Below are positions 16,418 through 26,105 of a DNA stretch of 64,000 nt, one piece after another. Under the pieces are notes generated by a model. It was not told where the DNA came from, searched no databases, and worked only from the letters and a program-made list of their open reading frames with translations. Source of the DNA: Tepidanaerobacter acetatoxydans Re1 (lineage in GTDB: Bacteria > Bacillota > Thermosediminibacteria > Thermosediminibacterales > Tepidanaerobacteraceae); contig NC_019954.2 of assembly GCF_000328765.2 (NCBI RefSeq), positions 748,501-812,500 on the forward strand, in the 5' to 3' direction. Made by a program: the position numbers and the translations under genes. The first letter of the stretch is position 1, and every line of letters begins with the position of its first letter.

Positions 16418-17353
16418 TTGTACCCTAATATAGTATGTTTAGGGGGAGGCACAGGTCTTCCAAATCTTTTAAGAGGCTTAAAATCTTATTCGGACCGCAT
16501 TACTGCTATTGTAACGGTAGCAGATGATGGTGGCAGCTCGGGAGTTATCAGAAATGAACTTAAAATACCACCTCCGGGTGATATCAAAAACTGTATATTA
16601 GCCTTAGCTTATACAGAACCACTTATGGAGGAGTTGTTTCAATACCGTTTTAGCAGTGGGTCATTGAAAGGGCATAGCTTTGGAAATCTATTCTTGGCAG
16701 CAATGACTGAAATGCTGGGTAATTTTGAACTGGCCATAAAAGAATCCAGTAAGATTCTAGCAGTTAAAGGAACTGTTCTTCCGTCTACTTTGGAGGATGT
16801 AACACTTGAGGCGATTTATGAGGATGGCGAGAAAGCCAGTGGTGAGTCTTGTATTCCTAATTCGCGAAAAAGGATATCAAAAGTAATGCTAAAGCCATCC
16901 GATGCTAAGCCGCTAGACGATGCATTAGAAGCCGTGGAAAAGGCCGATTTGATAATACTCGGCCCTGGAAGCTTGTATACCAGCTTAATTCCCAATCTTC
17001 TTGTAAAAGATCTGGCTGAGGCCATATCAAAATCAAAGGCAAAGAAGATTTATATTGTAAATGTAATGACACAGCCGGGAGAAACTGATGGCTATACTGC
17101 ATCTGATCATGTGAAAGCGGTTATAGAACATTCAAATCCTAATGTGATGGAGTATGTCATTATAAATACCGGTCAAATTCCGGATCATCTATTATCGCGC
17201 TATCTATCCGAAGGTTCCACATATGTAGAGTGTGACAAAGATGTCATAGAAGAAATGGGGTATACCGTAGTGGCAGATTCCATAGTTAATCCCACTGATG
17301 TAGCTCATCACAGTCCGGTAAAGCTAGCTGAAACGATTATGAAATTAATTTAA
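16418..17353 (+). CDS. yvcK: YvcK/CofD-family gluconeogenesis factor
   Basis: The 311-residue protein opens NIVCLGGGTGLPNLLRGLK, the nucleotide-binding loop of the CofD-like fold, and has VTVADDGGSSGVIR, PPGDIKNCILALA and ILGPGSLYTSLIPNLLV. YvcK binds UDP-GlcNAc and supports cell-wall homeostasis and growth on gluconeogenic carbon sources. The start is TTG at 16418, six bases after rapZ, with a CGGAG ribosome site inside the rapZ end. It belongs to the same operon as whiA. Confidence 0.93.
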   Translation: MYPNIVCLGGGTGLPNLLRGLKSYSDRITAIVTVADDGGSSGVIRNELKIPPPGDIKNCILALAYTEPLMEELFQYRFSSGSLKGHSFGNLFLAAMTEMLGNFELAIKESSKILAVKGTVLPSTLEDVTLEAIYEDGEKASGESCIPNSRKRISKVMLKPSDAKPLDDALEAVEKADLIILGPGSLYTSLIPNLLVKDLAEAISKSKAKKIYIVNVMTQPGETDGYTASDHVKAVIEHSNPNVMEYVIINTGQIPDHLLSRYLSEGSTYVECDKDVIEEMGYTVVADSIVNPTDVAHHSPVKLAETIMKLI

Positions 17354-17414
17354 TAAATTTTGTTTGAAGGTTTTTTAAAATTAATGTAGAATAAGATGGA
17401 ATGAGGTGAGGATG

Positions 17415-18371
17415 GTGTCTTTTTCGTATAATGTAAAAGAAGAATTATCCAGACTATCCTCAAGCACATGCTGTCAGCGAGCAGAACTAGCCTCGCTTAT
17501 ACAAATGGCTGGAACAATCCAAATAATAGGTGGGCAGAAAAAGATACTTCTTCGGATTCAAACTGTACATGCACCTACAGCCCGAAGGATTTACAAACTT
17601 TTAAAGAAAAATTCCATATCACCGGATGGGATCGCTGTAAAGCGGAATAGTTTTCTAAAAGACAGAAGCTTATATATTATTTCCGTAGATGTAAAGCAAT
17701 GCAAGACTTTACTTGAAGAACTGGGAATACTACCCATTGGGAACGATTCCGAACATCAAAGCACCGGCATCAATCCGGCCTTAATTAAAAATAAATGCTG
17801 TAAAAAAGCCTTTTTGAGAGGCGCTTTTTTAGGTGGAGGTTCTATCAGTAATCCTAAAGGCTCTTATCATATGGAATTTGTTACACAAGATAAGGATATG
17901 GCTCAAACTCTATTAAAACTTATTGGTGATTTTGGTTTAAAATCAAAGGTGGTAGAGCGTAAAAACAACTATTTAATATATTTGAAAAACGGGGACCACA
18001 TTGCCGATATGTTAGGGATTATCGGTGCACACAGCAGTCTTTTAAAATATGAAGACATAAGAGTGCTAAAAGAAATGCGAAACAGTGTGAACCGCATGGT
18101 TAATTGCGAAACTGCCAATTTGAACAAGACGGTTGATGCTTCTGTCAGGCAGACTGCTAGCATTAACTATTTAAAAGAAAGTGGTAAGTTTAATGATTTA
18201 CCGGAGAATTTAAAACAAGTTGCTGAACTTAGACTCAAACACCCGGATTTAAGCTTAAAAGAATTGGGACAAATGATGGATCCGATTTTAGGCAAATCAG
18301 GTGTGAGTTATAGATTAAAAAAAATTGAAGAAATAGCTAAGAAGCTACAGTCAACGAAAGGGGAATATTAG
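17415..18371 (+). CDS. whiA: DNA-binding protein WhiA
   Basis: WhiA has an N-terminal homing-endonuclease-like fold, which has lost nuclease activity, and a C-terminal helix-turn-helix. The sequence shows the Firmicute opening SFSYNVKEELSRL..CCQRAELASLI, a GAFLGGGSISNPKGSYHMEF segment and the C-terminal LPENLKQVAELRLKHPDLSLKELG block. In Bacillus it affects cell division and chromosome segregation. The start is uncertain: GTG at 17415 best matches other WhiA proteins and has GAGGTGA at good spacing, but ATG at 17412 and GTG at 17406 are also in frame. HPr begins directly after the stop. Confidence 0.94.
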   Translation: MSFSYNVKEELSRLSSSTCCQRAELASLIQMAGTIQIIGGQKKILLRIQTVHAPTARRIYKLLKKNSISPDGIAVKRNSFLKDRSLYIISVDVKQCKTLLEELGILPIGNDSEHQSTGINPALIKNKCCKKAFLRGAFLGGGSISNPKGSYHMEFVTQDKDMAQTLLKLIGDFGLKSKVVERKNNYLIYLKNGDHIADMLGIIGAHSSLLKYEDIRVLKEMRNSVNRMVNCETANLNKTVDASVRQTASINYLKESGKFNDLPENLKQVAELRLKHPDLSLKELGQMMDPILGKSGVSYRLKKIEEIAKKLQSTKGEY

Positions 18372-18638
18372 ATGTTTCAACAAAATGTAACCGTTAAGAA
18401 CAAAACGGGTCTTCATGCAAGGCCTGCAGCATTGTTTGTCCAAACAGCAAACAAATTTAAATCAGAAGTATTTATCGAAAAAGACGGGAAAAAGGTTAAT
18501 GCAAAAAGCATAATGGGTGTTATGTCACTTGCAGTAAGTCAAGGAACTCAAATTACAATTTCTGCTCAGGGTGAAGATGAGAAAGAAGCTGTGGAAAAAC
18601 TAGTAGAATTGATAGAAAGCAAATTTGGTGAAGATTAA
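18372..18638 (+). CDS. ptsH: HPr phosphocarrier protein with both His15 and Ser46
   Basis: The 88-residue protein has the PTS phosphorylation site TGLHARPA (His15) and the regulatory site KSIMGVMSL (Ser46). His15 accepts phosphate from Enzyme I; Ser46 is the target of HprK, encoded at 2.2 kb. It sits directly behind whiA, the place held in B. subtilis by crh, whose product has Gln at position 15. Here the histidine is kept, so this is a true HPr by sequence. No Enzyme I or PTS permease gene is in the window, so PTS transport cannot be judged. A very strong terminator follows. Confidence 0.93.
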   Translation: MFQQNVTVKNKTGLHARPAALFVQTANKFKSEVFIEKDGKKVNAKSIMGVMSLAVSQGTQITISAQGEDEKEAVEKLVELIESKFGED

Positions 18639-18671
18639 TTTAAAAGCTACCGTGACGGTAGCTTTTAAATT
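18637..18671. terminator. Strong hairpin terminator after HPr
   Basis: Perfect 16-base arms (18637-18652 and 18656-18671) around a TGA loop begin at the HPr stop codon. The 3' arm contains CTTTTAAATT, so it ends the rapZ-HPr unit. A TATAAT at 18675-18680 right behind it may start the next unit. Confidence 0.85.
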
Positions 18672-18697
18672 AGATATAATGAATTAAGGGTGAGGTT

Positions 18698-19996
18698 ATG
18701 ACAAAACATGCCCGAATTATTGAATATATTAAAAAGCTTGAGGTAGGTTCGAAAATATCGGTAAGGCAGTTGGCAAATGATTTAAATGTAAGTGAAGGAA
18801 CGGCATATCGCGCCATTAAAGATGCACAGCTGGCAGGATATGTTTGTACCATGCCCAGAATAGGTACTATCCGAATTGAAAAAAAGACTGATGAAGCAAT
18901 TGAACATTTATCCTTTGCCGAAGTAGTAAATATAGTTGAGGGAAGTGTAATGGGCGGTAAATCCGGCCTGCATAAACCTCTTAGTAAGTTTTTAATTGGT
19001 GCTATGGAAGTAGAAGAAATGCATAAGTTTATTGAACCAGAAAGCCTTCTTATAGTCGGCAATCGTAAAGATGCGCAAATCCTGGCATTAAAACATGGTG
19101 CGGCAGTGCTAGTAACGGGTGGCTTTGATGTGGATGATGAAGTAATTAAACTGGCAGATGATATGGGAATGCCCTTACTTTCTTCATCATATGATACCTT
19201 TACCGTAGCTACTATTATCAATCGTGCTATCTACAAAAGGTTGGTAAGGAAAGAAGTTGTCAGAGTAAAGGATGCGATGGTAAAAGAACCTGATTATTTA
19301 ACCATTGATGCTACCGTAGGCGATTGGAGAAACATGTATAAAACAACCCAACACAGTAAATTTCCTGTAGTCGACAAAAATATGAAAGTCTGTGGTATTG
19401 TTACTACAAATGACATATCAAGCCTAAAGGATGATGTTTTAATAAAAGATGTTATGAGCAAGGATCCGATAGTATTGACGAAAGATACACCGGTGGCTCA
19501 TGCGGCACGGCTAATGGGTTGGGAAGGTATAAAGCTTATTCCTGTGGTAGAGGATAAAAGGCTGGTAGGTATCTTGACTCGAAAAGATGCGATTAAGGCT
19601 TTGCAACATTTGAGTTTTCAGCCGCAAATAGGTGAAACGGCGGATAGTATTGTGATGAGTCGTTTTTCCATGAGCAAAACCGAAGATGGAGTGAAGCTTA
19701 GAGGAAAGACAGATCCCGTTATGTTAAATCCTTATGGTGTAGCAAGCAGCGGAGCTCTTATGACGATTATAGCTAATGCCGGTTTTGAAGCATTCAGGGC
19801 ACAGAAAAGATTGGAAACAGTTTTAGATAGTTTTACGGTATATTTTTCAAAACCTGTACAGTTAGAGCAGGAAATAGAGATAGAAGCTAAAATAATCGAT
19901 ATAGGGAGAAAGTCGGGAAAAGCTGAAATAAATCTCATGCACGAGGAAAAATTGGTGGCAAAAGCCATTATTTCTGCGAGGGTTATTGACAGGTAG
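18698..19996 (+). CDS. YtoI-like regulator: HTH, DRTGG, CBS pair and hot-dog domain
   Basis: The 432-residue protein has an N-terminal winged HTH (about 1-60, 'ISVRQLANDLNVSEGTAYRAIKDA'), a DRTGG domain (about 75-180, with 'VLVTGGFDVDDEV'), two CBS repeats (about 190-305, 'KFPVVDKN..VCGIVTTNDI' and 'LIPVVEDKRLVGILTRKDA') and a C-terminal hot-dog thioesterase-like domain (about 320-430). This matches B. subtilis YtoI, also encoded near dnaE. CBS domains usually sense adenine nucleotides, so it may report energy state, but its targets are unknown. It directly precedes dnaE, with ten bases between the stop and the dnaE ATG. Confidence 0.85.
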   Translation: MTKHARIIEYIKKLEVGSKISVRQLANDLNVSEGTAYRAIKDAQLAGYVCTMPRIGTIRIEKKTDEAIEHLSFAEVVNIVEGSVMGGKSGLHKPLSKFLIGAMEVEEMHKFIEPESLLIVGNRKDAQILALKHGAAVLVTGGFDVDDEVIKLADDMGMPLLSSSYDTFTVATIINRAIYKRLVRKEVVRVKDAMVKEPDYLTIDATVGDWRNMYKTTQHSKFPVVDKNMKVCGIVTTNDISSLKDDVLIKDVMSKDPIVLTKDTPVAHAARLMGWEGIKLIPVVEDKRLVGILTRKDAIKALQHLSFQPQIGETADSIVMSRFSMSKTEDGVKLRGKTDPVMLNPYGVASSGALMTIIANAGFEAFRAQKRLETVLDSFTVYFSKPVQLEQEIEIEAKIIDIGRKSGKAEINLMHEEKLVAKAIISARVIDR

Positions 19997-20005
19997 GTGA
20001 TTTTA

Positions 20006-23000
20006 ATGGGAGAGTTTGTGCATTTGCATGTCCATACGAACTATAGCCTCTTAGACGGTGCGTGTGAAATAGAGAGGCTGGCTAAACGTCTGACAGAACT
20101 GGGTATGAAAAGCGCAGCCATTACAGACCATGGTGTAATGTATGGTGTAATAGATTTTTACAAAATTATGCTCTCTTATGGAATCAAGCCGATAATAGGC
20201 TGCGAAGTTTATATGGCTGCACGAACCATGCAGGACCGCCAGCCGGGAATAGATGATGATTTATATCATTTGGTTCTTTTGGCAAAAAATAATGAGGGCT
20301 ATAAAAATTTGATGAAGCTTGTTTCGGTAGGTTTTACCGATGGGTTTTACTATAAACCAAGAATAGATATGTCGGTTCTTAAAGAATATTCAGATGGTCT
20401 TATAGCATTAAGTGCTTGTCTTGCAGGCAAGATACCGACTTTGCTGTTGGAAGGCAATTATGATCAAGCTAAAAGAACTGCTGAAGATTTTAAGGAAATA
20501 TTCGGACAAGACAATTTTTACTTAGAAGTTCAAGACCATGGCATATTAGATCAGAGAAAAATAATCAATGACCTTATACGTTTAAGTAAAGAAACTGAAA
20601 TCCCTATTGTAGCAACAAATGATGTCCATTATATTAATAAAGTTGACGCAACGGTGCAAGATGCTCTTTTATGTATACAAACAGGGAAAACCTTAGATGA
20701 TGAAAACAGAATGAAATTCCAAACTTCAGAATTTTATTTGAAATCATCGGAAGAAATGGAAAAACTCTTTTCATATATCCCAGATGCCATTGAAAACACT
20801 GCCGTAATTGCCGAAAAATGCAATGTAAAACTGGACTTTAATACAATACATCTGCCCAGCTTTGAAGTTCCGGAAGGCGTTACGCAGGATGAATTTCTGG
20901 AAAAATTGTGCTATGAAGGTGCGGCTGAAAGATATTCCGAAATTACGGATAAAATCAAACAGCGTTTAGATTATGAGTTAGATACAATTAAGAAAATGGG
21001 TTATTCCAGTTATTTTCTGATTGTATGGGATTTTATTAACTATGCACGGAAAAATAAAATCATGGTAGGACCCGGAAGGGGATCTGCCGCCGGCAGCCTT
21101 GTAGCTTATTGCCTGCATATTACTAATATTGATCCGTTAAAGTACAATCTTCTATTTGAGCGCTTTTTAAACCCCGAGCGAGTATCTATGCCGGATATAG
21201 ATGTGGACTTCTGTTATGAGCGGCGTCAGGAGGTTATTGATTATGTCGTCAAGAAATATGGCCAAGATCGAGTAGCACAAATTGTAACATTTGGAACAAT
21301 GGCTGCCCGAGCTGCTATTAGGGATGTAGGCAGAGTTATGGGATATCCTTACGGCGAAGTGGATATGATTGCAAAAATGATACCACAGGAGATAGGCATG
21401 ACTATCGAAAATGCCTTGATAGTAAATCCTGAGCTTAAAAAAATGTATGATGAAAATGAAAGAATCAAGCGTCTTTTAGATGTAGCTAAAGCTCTTGAAG
21501 GTTTCCCGCGCCACGCATCGACACATGCTGCAGGTGTTGTAATATCAAAAGACCCAATTGTAGAACATGTTCCCTTGCATAAAATAGGCGATTCTAATGT
21601 GGCAACACAGTATACAATGACTGCTCTTGAAGAACTAGGCCTTTTAAAAATGGATTTTTTAGGGCTGCGAACTTTGACGGTTATAAGGGATGCTATAAAC
21701 ATTATCCGCCACACGAAAGGTAAAGAAGTAAATCTTGATAAACTTTCGTTAGATGATAAAAAAGTTTACGAAATGCTAGGGCAGGGAAACACTGCAGGGG
21801 TTTTCCAGCTTGAAAGTTCAGGTATGAGAAATTTACTTACGGAATTAAAACCCGAATCTTTTCAGGATGTGGCAGCAATAATAGGTTTGTATCGACCGGG
21901 TCCGCTAGGAAGCGGTGCAGCCGATGATTTTATAAAGAGTAAAAATGGTCAAAAATCTATAAATTACTTGCATCCTGCGCTAAAGCCCATATTAGATGAA
22001 ACTTATGGAATAATTCTTTATCAAGAGCAGGCTATGCAGATTGCTCAGGAGCTAGCCGGTTTTTCTTTGGCTCAAGCCGATATCCTTCGTAAGGCTATGG
22101 GAAAAAAGAAGCAGGATGTTATGGCTGCTCAGAGGGAGTCGTTTGTAGAAGGCTGTATAAAAAATGGCATTGACAAAATAACAGCAGGTAAGATATTTGA
22201 TGAAATTTCTTATTTTGCCGGTTATGGCTTTAATAAGGCACATACTGCCGCTTATGCCGTTATAGCATATCAGACGGCCTATCTCAAAGCCCATTTTCCG
22301 GTAGAATTTATGGCTGCTCTTTTGACCAGTGTGATAGACAATACCGATAAAGTAGCTTATTATATAAATGAGTGCCGCCGCATGAATATAGAGGTCCTGC
22401 CGCCGGATATAAATGAGAGTTACGAAAGTTTTACAGTAGTGTCTGATAAAATAAGGTTCGGCCTTACTGCTGTAAAAAACGTGGGTCAAAGTGTTGCAAA
22501 ATCGATCATAAATGCCAGAAAAGATAAAGGCAGGTTTACTTCTTTTACCGATTTTATTGAAAAGGTTTGCGGCGAATTAAATAAGAAGGCATTAGAGAGC
22601 CTTATAAAGAGCGGGGCATTTTCATCATTAGGAGTAAAGCGTTCCCAACTTATTAGAATCTATGAAGGTACTTTAGTTCGTGTTCAGAAACAGCAAAAGG
22701 AAAATGTAAAAAATCAAATCTCAATTTTTGAAATGCTTGATGATGTCCCTGCATTTCAGGAGATTTTACCCGATATTCCGGAATATCCGAAGGCTGAATT
22801 GCTGGCTATGGAAAAAGAAATGTTAGGCATCTACTTAAGTGGTCACCCATTGCTGGAATATGAAGAAGAATTGTCGAAAAATGTTACTTTCTATATTGGG
22901 AATAAGAATGATGTAAATAATATTCAGGATAACATGCCTGTAACCATAGGCGGTATTATAACAGCAATAAATACTAAAACTACTAAAAATGATAAAATAA

Positions 23001-23434
23001 TGGCATTTGTAGACATTGAAGATTTAACCGGGACAATGGAAGCCATAGTTTTCCCTACAATTTTTGAAAAGTACAAATCTTATTTGCTTGCGGATTCAAA
23101 GGTGTACCTAAAAGGCAGAATTAGTTATAAAGAGGATGAATCACCAAAGGTCATTGTGGATGAAATTATTCCGATGGAAAAAGATAATACGGCAAGGCTG
23201 TTGGTGATTCCCTTGTCCGGCCAGGATGATACTAATGTTATAAGTGATATCAAAGAATTTATTTCCACACATTCCGGCAATACACAAGTTGTGATACATC
23301 TGAAAGATATAGATAAAAGTTTTTTACTAAACGAGAAGCTGGACATTTCGGCTAATAATTTAAATTTATTTACTGAAAGGACTGGCTTGAGAAATTATTT
23401 ATTTTGGGATAAATTAGTGGTAGGGCAACAGTAA
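20006..23434 (+). CDS. dnaE: DNA polymerase III subunit alpha, DnaE type
   Basis: The 1142-residue protein starts with a PHP domain (HLHVHTNYSLLDGA), continues through the polymerase palm with GPGRGSAAGSLVAYCL and the catalytic-aspartate motif PDIDVDFCYERR, then fingers, a helix-hairpin-helix region, a beta-binding segment and a C-terminal OB fold ('TIGGIITAINTKTTKNDKIMAFVDIEDLTG'). There is no inserted exonuclease domain, so it is DnaE and not PolC. In Firmicutes DnaE works with PolC, extending RNA primers at the fork. ATG at 20006 has AGGTGAT upstream; an in-frame GTG at 19997 overlaps that site. Confidence 0.96.
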   Translation: MGEFVHLHVHTNYSLLDGACEIERLAKRLTELGMKSAAITDHGVMYGVIDFYKIMLSYGIKPIIGCEVYMAARTMQDRQPGIDDDLYHLVLLAKNNEGYKNLMKLVSVGFTDGFYYKPRIDMSVLKEYSDGLIALSACLAGKIPTLLLEGNYDQAKRTAEDFKEIFGQDNFYLEVQDHGILDQRKIINDLIRLSKETEIPIVATNDVHYINKVDATVQDALLCIQTGKTLDDENRMKFQTSEFYLKSSEEMEKLFSYIPDAIENTAVIAEKCNVKLDFNTIHLPSFEVPEGVTQDEFLEKLCYEGAAERYSEITDKIKQRLDYELDTIKKMGYSSYFLIVWDFINYARKNKIMVGPGRGSAAGSLVAYCLHITNIDPLKYNLLFERFLNPERVSMPDIDVDFCYERRQEVIDYVVKKYGQDRVAQIVTFGTMAARAAIRDVGRVMGYPYGEVDMIAKMIPQEIGMTIENALIVNPELKKMYDENERIKRLLDVAKALEGFPRHASTHAAGVVISKDPIVEHVPLHKIGDSNVATQYTMTALEELGLLKMDFLGLRTLTVIRDAINIIRHTKGKEVNLDKLSLDDKKVYEMLGQGNTAGVFQLESSGMRNLLTELKPESFQDVAAIIGLYRPGPLGSGAADDFIKSKNGQKSINYLHPALKPILDETYGIILYQEQAMQIAQELAGFSLAQADILRKAMGKKKQDVMAAQRESFVEGCIKNGIDKITAGKIFDEISYFAGYGFNKAHTAAYAVIAYQTAYLKAHFPVEFMAALLTSVIDNTDKVAYYINECRRMNIEVLPPDINESYESFTVVSDKIRFGLTAVKNVGQSVAKSIINARKDKGRFTSFTDFIEKVCGELNKKALESLIKSGAFSSLGVKRSQLIRIYEGTLVRVQKQQKENVKNQISIFEMLDDVPAFQEILPDIPEYPKAELLAMEKEMLGIYLSGHPLLEYEEELSKNVTFYIGNKNDVNNIQDNMPVTIGGIITAINTKTTKNDKIMAFVDIEDLTGTMEAIVFPTIFEKYKSYLLADSKVYLKGRISYKEDESPKVIVDEIIPMEKDNTARLLVIPLSGQDDTNVISDIKEFISTHSGNTQVVIHLKDIDKSFLLNEKLDISANNLNLFTERTGLRNYLFWDKLVVGQQ

Positions 23435-23479
23435 TTTACAACTATCCTTTATAAAACCAAAAAAAGGAGGCCGGTGGAT

Positions 23480-23674
23480 TTGTGGACTGTAATATATATA
23501 GCCTCAGATAAAGAAACTGCCCTTAAAGTGGAAGAGGCAATACGAAGTGAAGGTTTCCTAGTTGCGACAAGGGAGGTAATGAAAAGCAAGAGACATGGCT
23601 GCTATATTGAGGTAATAGTTCCCGAATCCGAAGCACAAGAAGCGCAAAATGTTATTTTGGAGAAGAATCTATAG
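23480..23674 (+). CDS. Small conserved protein between dnaE and pfkA
   Basis: About 64 residues opening MWTVIYIASDKETALKVEEAIRSEGF form a predicted beta-alpha-beta unit similar to small 'signal-transducing' DUF2007-like proteins. AAAGGAGG at 23463-23470 fits TTG at 23480 (nine-base spacing) better than GTG at 23474. It lies between dnaE and pfkA, and I recall small genes in this slot in other Clostridia. No function is evident. There are no membrane segments or cysteine motifs. Confidence 0.72.
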   Translation: MWTVIYIASDKETALKVEEAIRSEGFLVATREVMKSKRHGCYIEVIVPESEAQEAQNVILEKNL

Positions 23675-23693
23675 TTGAAAGGAGAAATGATAT

Positions 23694-24653
23694 ATGAACA
23701 GAATTGGAGTACTTACAAGCGGCGGAGATGCACCCGGCATGAATGCTGCAGTCAGAGCGATAGTTAGGAAAGCTATACATTATGGCATTGAAATCTATGG
23801 TGTACATAGAGGCTTTATGGGACTAATAAACTCGGACTTTGTAAAATTGGATATAAGTTCGGTAGGTGATATTATACATCGCGGAGGAACCACTCTACTT
23901 ACTGCCAGATGTGATGAGTTTAAGACTGAAGAAGGGCAAAGGAAAGCATTAAAAAATCTTGAAGCTTTTGGTATTGAGGGAATCATTGTAATAGGAGGAG
24001 ATGGCTCTCTTAGAGGCGCCAATGCTTTGTCAAAACTTGGTATCCCTACAATCGGGATTCCTGCAACGATTGACAATGACATAGCATTTACAGATAATTG
24101 TATTGGTTTTGATACTGCTGCAAATACAGTGGTTGATGCACTAAACAAGGTTAGAGACACTGCAACATCACATGAGCGAACTTTTATTATAGAAGTTATG
24201 GGCAGAAGAGCAGGTCATCTGGCTTTATACACCGGCCTTGCCAGCGGGGCTGAAACTATTTTGGTACCGGAAATTCCATTCGATTTAAATGCCGTATGTG
24301 ATAAAATTGAAAAAGGCTATATCAGAGGCAAACTGCACAGTATTATCGTAGTTGCCGAAGGGGCGGCCAACAGCATGGAAGTAGGAAAAGTTATCCAGGA
24401 AAAAACCGGTCTTGAAACAAGAGTTATCATTTTAGGTCATTTGCAAAGAGGTGGCAATCCTTCGGCATATGATCGAATATTGGCCAGCCGTTTTGGAGGA
24501 AAAGCTGTTGATTTAATAATACAAAACACAAAGGATAAAATGCTAGGTCTTATCAATGGGGAACTGGTTATCACTGATATAGAAAAAGTGCTTAGTGCTA
24601 CTAAACCCTTGGATATGGAATTATATCAATTGTCAGATGTATTATCATTTTAA
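23694..24653 (+). CDS. pfkA: ATP-dependent 6-phosphofructokinase
   Basis: PfkA converts fructose-6-P and ATP to fructose-1,6-bisphosphate, the committed step of glycolysis. At 319 residues it equals the Bacillus enzyme in length. It has TSGGDAPGMNAAVRA (ATP site), GGDGSLRGA, the catalytic PATIDNDIAFTD (Asp at the expected place) and EVMGRRAGHLA. A glycine and not lysine follows GGDG, in keeping with ATP and not pyrophosphate as donor. The ATG follows GAAAGGAG. It is followed 12 bases later by pyruvate kinase. Confidence 0.97.
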   Translation: MNRIGVLTSGGDAPGMNAAVRAIVRKAIHYGIEIYGVHRGFMGLINSDFVKLDISSVGDIIHRGGTTLLTARCDEFKTEEGQRKALKNLEAFGIEGIIVIGGDGSLRGANALSKLGIPTIGIPATIDNDIAFTDNCIGFDTAANTVVDALNKVRDTATSHERTFIIEVMGRRAGHLALYTGLASGAETILVPEIPFDLNAVCDKIEKGYIRGKLHSIIVVAEGAANSMEVGKVIQEKTGLETRVIILGHLQRGGNPSAYDRILASRFGGKAVDLIIQNTKDKMLGLINGELVITDIEKVLSATKPLDMELYQLSDVLSF

Positions 24654-24665
24654 GGATGTGATTTT

Positions 24666-26105
24666 ATGCTCAGGACAAAAATAATATGCACTCTTGGTCC
24701 TTCAAGCGAAGATAAATATATAATGAGTCAATTAATCAGAGCAGGGATGAATATTGCTCGTGTAAATCTTTCACATGGGGACCATGAAGAACATTCCAAG
24801 AGAATTAAGGTCCTGCGCGAAACCTGTAGAGAATTAAAATCCAATGCAGCATTACTGCTTGATACAAAAGGGCCTGAGATACGTTTGGGAACATTTTATG
24901 GCGGGAAGGTAACTCTGGAAAAAGGCCAGGAATTTACAATTACTTCAACTCCAATAATAGGTAGCGAAAAAGAGGCTTTTATAAATTACGAAAAGATTTC
25001 TAAAGCAGTAGTGCCGGGAGACAGGATACTTTTATCTGACGGTTTAATAGAGCTTCAAGTAAAAGAAATACGAGGCGAAAATGTTACCTGCACTGTTGTA
25101 AACGGTGGCCAGTTAAGCGATAGGCAGGGTGTAAATATACCTAACAAATCCTTGGATTTGCCTTCATTAGCAAAGAAAGACATAGAAGATATAATTTTTG
25201 GCATAGGTATGGGTGCGGATTTTATAGCAGCCTCGTTTATAAGAAAAGCTGCAGATGTAAATGAAATAAGAAAGCTATTAGATTCAAACGGCGGCAGTGA
25301 TATTCACATAATAGCAAAGATAGAAAACCGTGAAGGTGTTCAGAACATTGATGAAATAATCAATGCGGCTGATGGAATCATGATAGCTCGCGGAGATTTA
25401 GGTGTTGAGATTCCGGTTCAAGAGATACCTTTAGTTCAGAAGAAAATAATAAGTAAATGCAATACGGCGGGAAAACCTGTTGTGACTGCCACTCAAATGT
25501 TAGACTCCATGATTAGAAATCCCAGGCCCACAAGGGCTGAAGTTACCGACGTTGCAAATGCCATATTTGATGGAACCGATGCAATTATGCTGTCGGGAGA
25601 AACAGCAGCGGGAAAATATCCCATAGAATCTGTAAGGATGATGGCGAGCATAGCACAGAAGGCTGATCAGGCACTTATTGAGCGTGCGAAGCATATGGCG
25701 TTAAATGCAAAACAGATAACTGCAAAGTCTGTAACTGATGCCATAAGTCATGCAACATGTTCTATAGCTTCAGAACTTAAAGCAAAAGCGATAATCACTT
25801 CCACAAAGTCAGGCTATACTGCAAGAGCGGTTGCAAAATACCGACCGGGTATTCCGATTATAGCGGTTACGTTTAAGGAAAAAGTTTTAAAAACCCTTCA
25901 AATTGTTCATGGCGTAATTCCTCTTAAAGTTGAAGAAACCTCCTCAACCGATGAAATGTTTTTTGAAGCAGTAAGAGGGGCTTTAAGTTCCGGAATGGTT
26001 AAAAAAGGTGATTTAGTCGTGATAACTGCCGGCGTTCCGGTCAATGTAACGGGTACTACCAATTTAATTCGCGTGCATGTAGCGGGAGATGAAAAGATAA
26101 GTTAG
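24666..26105 (+). CDS. pyk: Pyruvate kinase, short form
   Basis: The enzyme transfers phosphate from phosphoenolpyruvate to ADP. The 479-residue sequence has RTKIICTLGPSS at the start, LLDTKGPEIRLG, the signature IMIARGDLGVEIP and TATQMLDSM, and ends shortly after VNVTGTTNLIRVH. It lacks the extra C-terminal PEP-utiliser-like domain that makes Bacillus and many clostridial enzymes about 585 residues, so it is of the shorter E. coli-like size. pfkA lies directly upstream, so two of the irreversible glycolytic steps are co-transcribed. Confidence 0.97.
   Translation: MLRTKIICTLGPSSEDKYIMSQLIRAGMNIARVNLSHGDHEEHSKRIKVLRETCRELKSNAALLLDTKGPEIRLGTFYGGKVTLEKGQEFTITSTPIIGSEKEAFINYEKISKAVVPGDRILLSDGLIELQVKEIRGENVTCTVVNGGQLSDRQGVNIPNKSLDLPSLAKKDIEDIIFGIGMGADFIAASFIRKAADVNEIRKLLDSNGGSDIHIIAKIENREGVQNIDEIINAADGIMIARGDLGVEIPVQEIPLVQKKIISKCNTAGKPVVTATQMLDSMIRNPRPTRAEVTDVANAIFDGTDAIMLSGETAAGKYPIESVRMMASIAQKADQALIERAKHMALNAKQITAKSVTDAISHATCSIASELKAKAIITSTKSGYTARAVAKYRPGIPIIAVTFKEKVLKTLQIVHGVIPLKVEETSSTDEMFFEAVRGALSSGMVKKGDLVVITAGVPVNVTGTTNLIRVHVAGDEKIS

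Noticed and set aside
18372-18638. Naming the gene crh from its position behind whiA
   Set aside because: Residue 15 is histidine in a full TGLHARPA site, the mark of HPr and not Crh.
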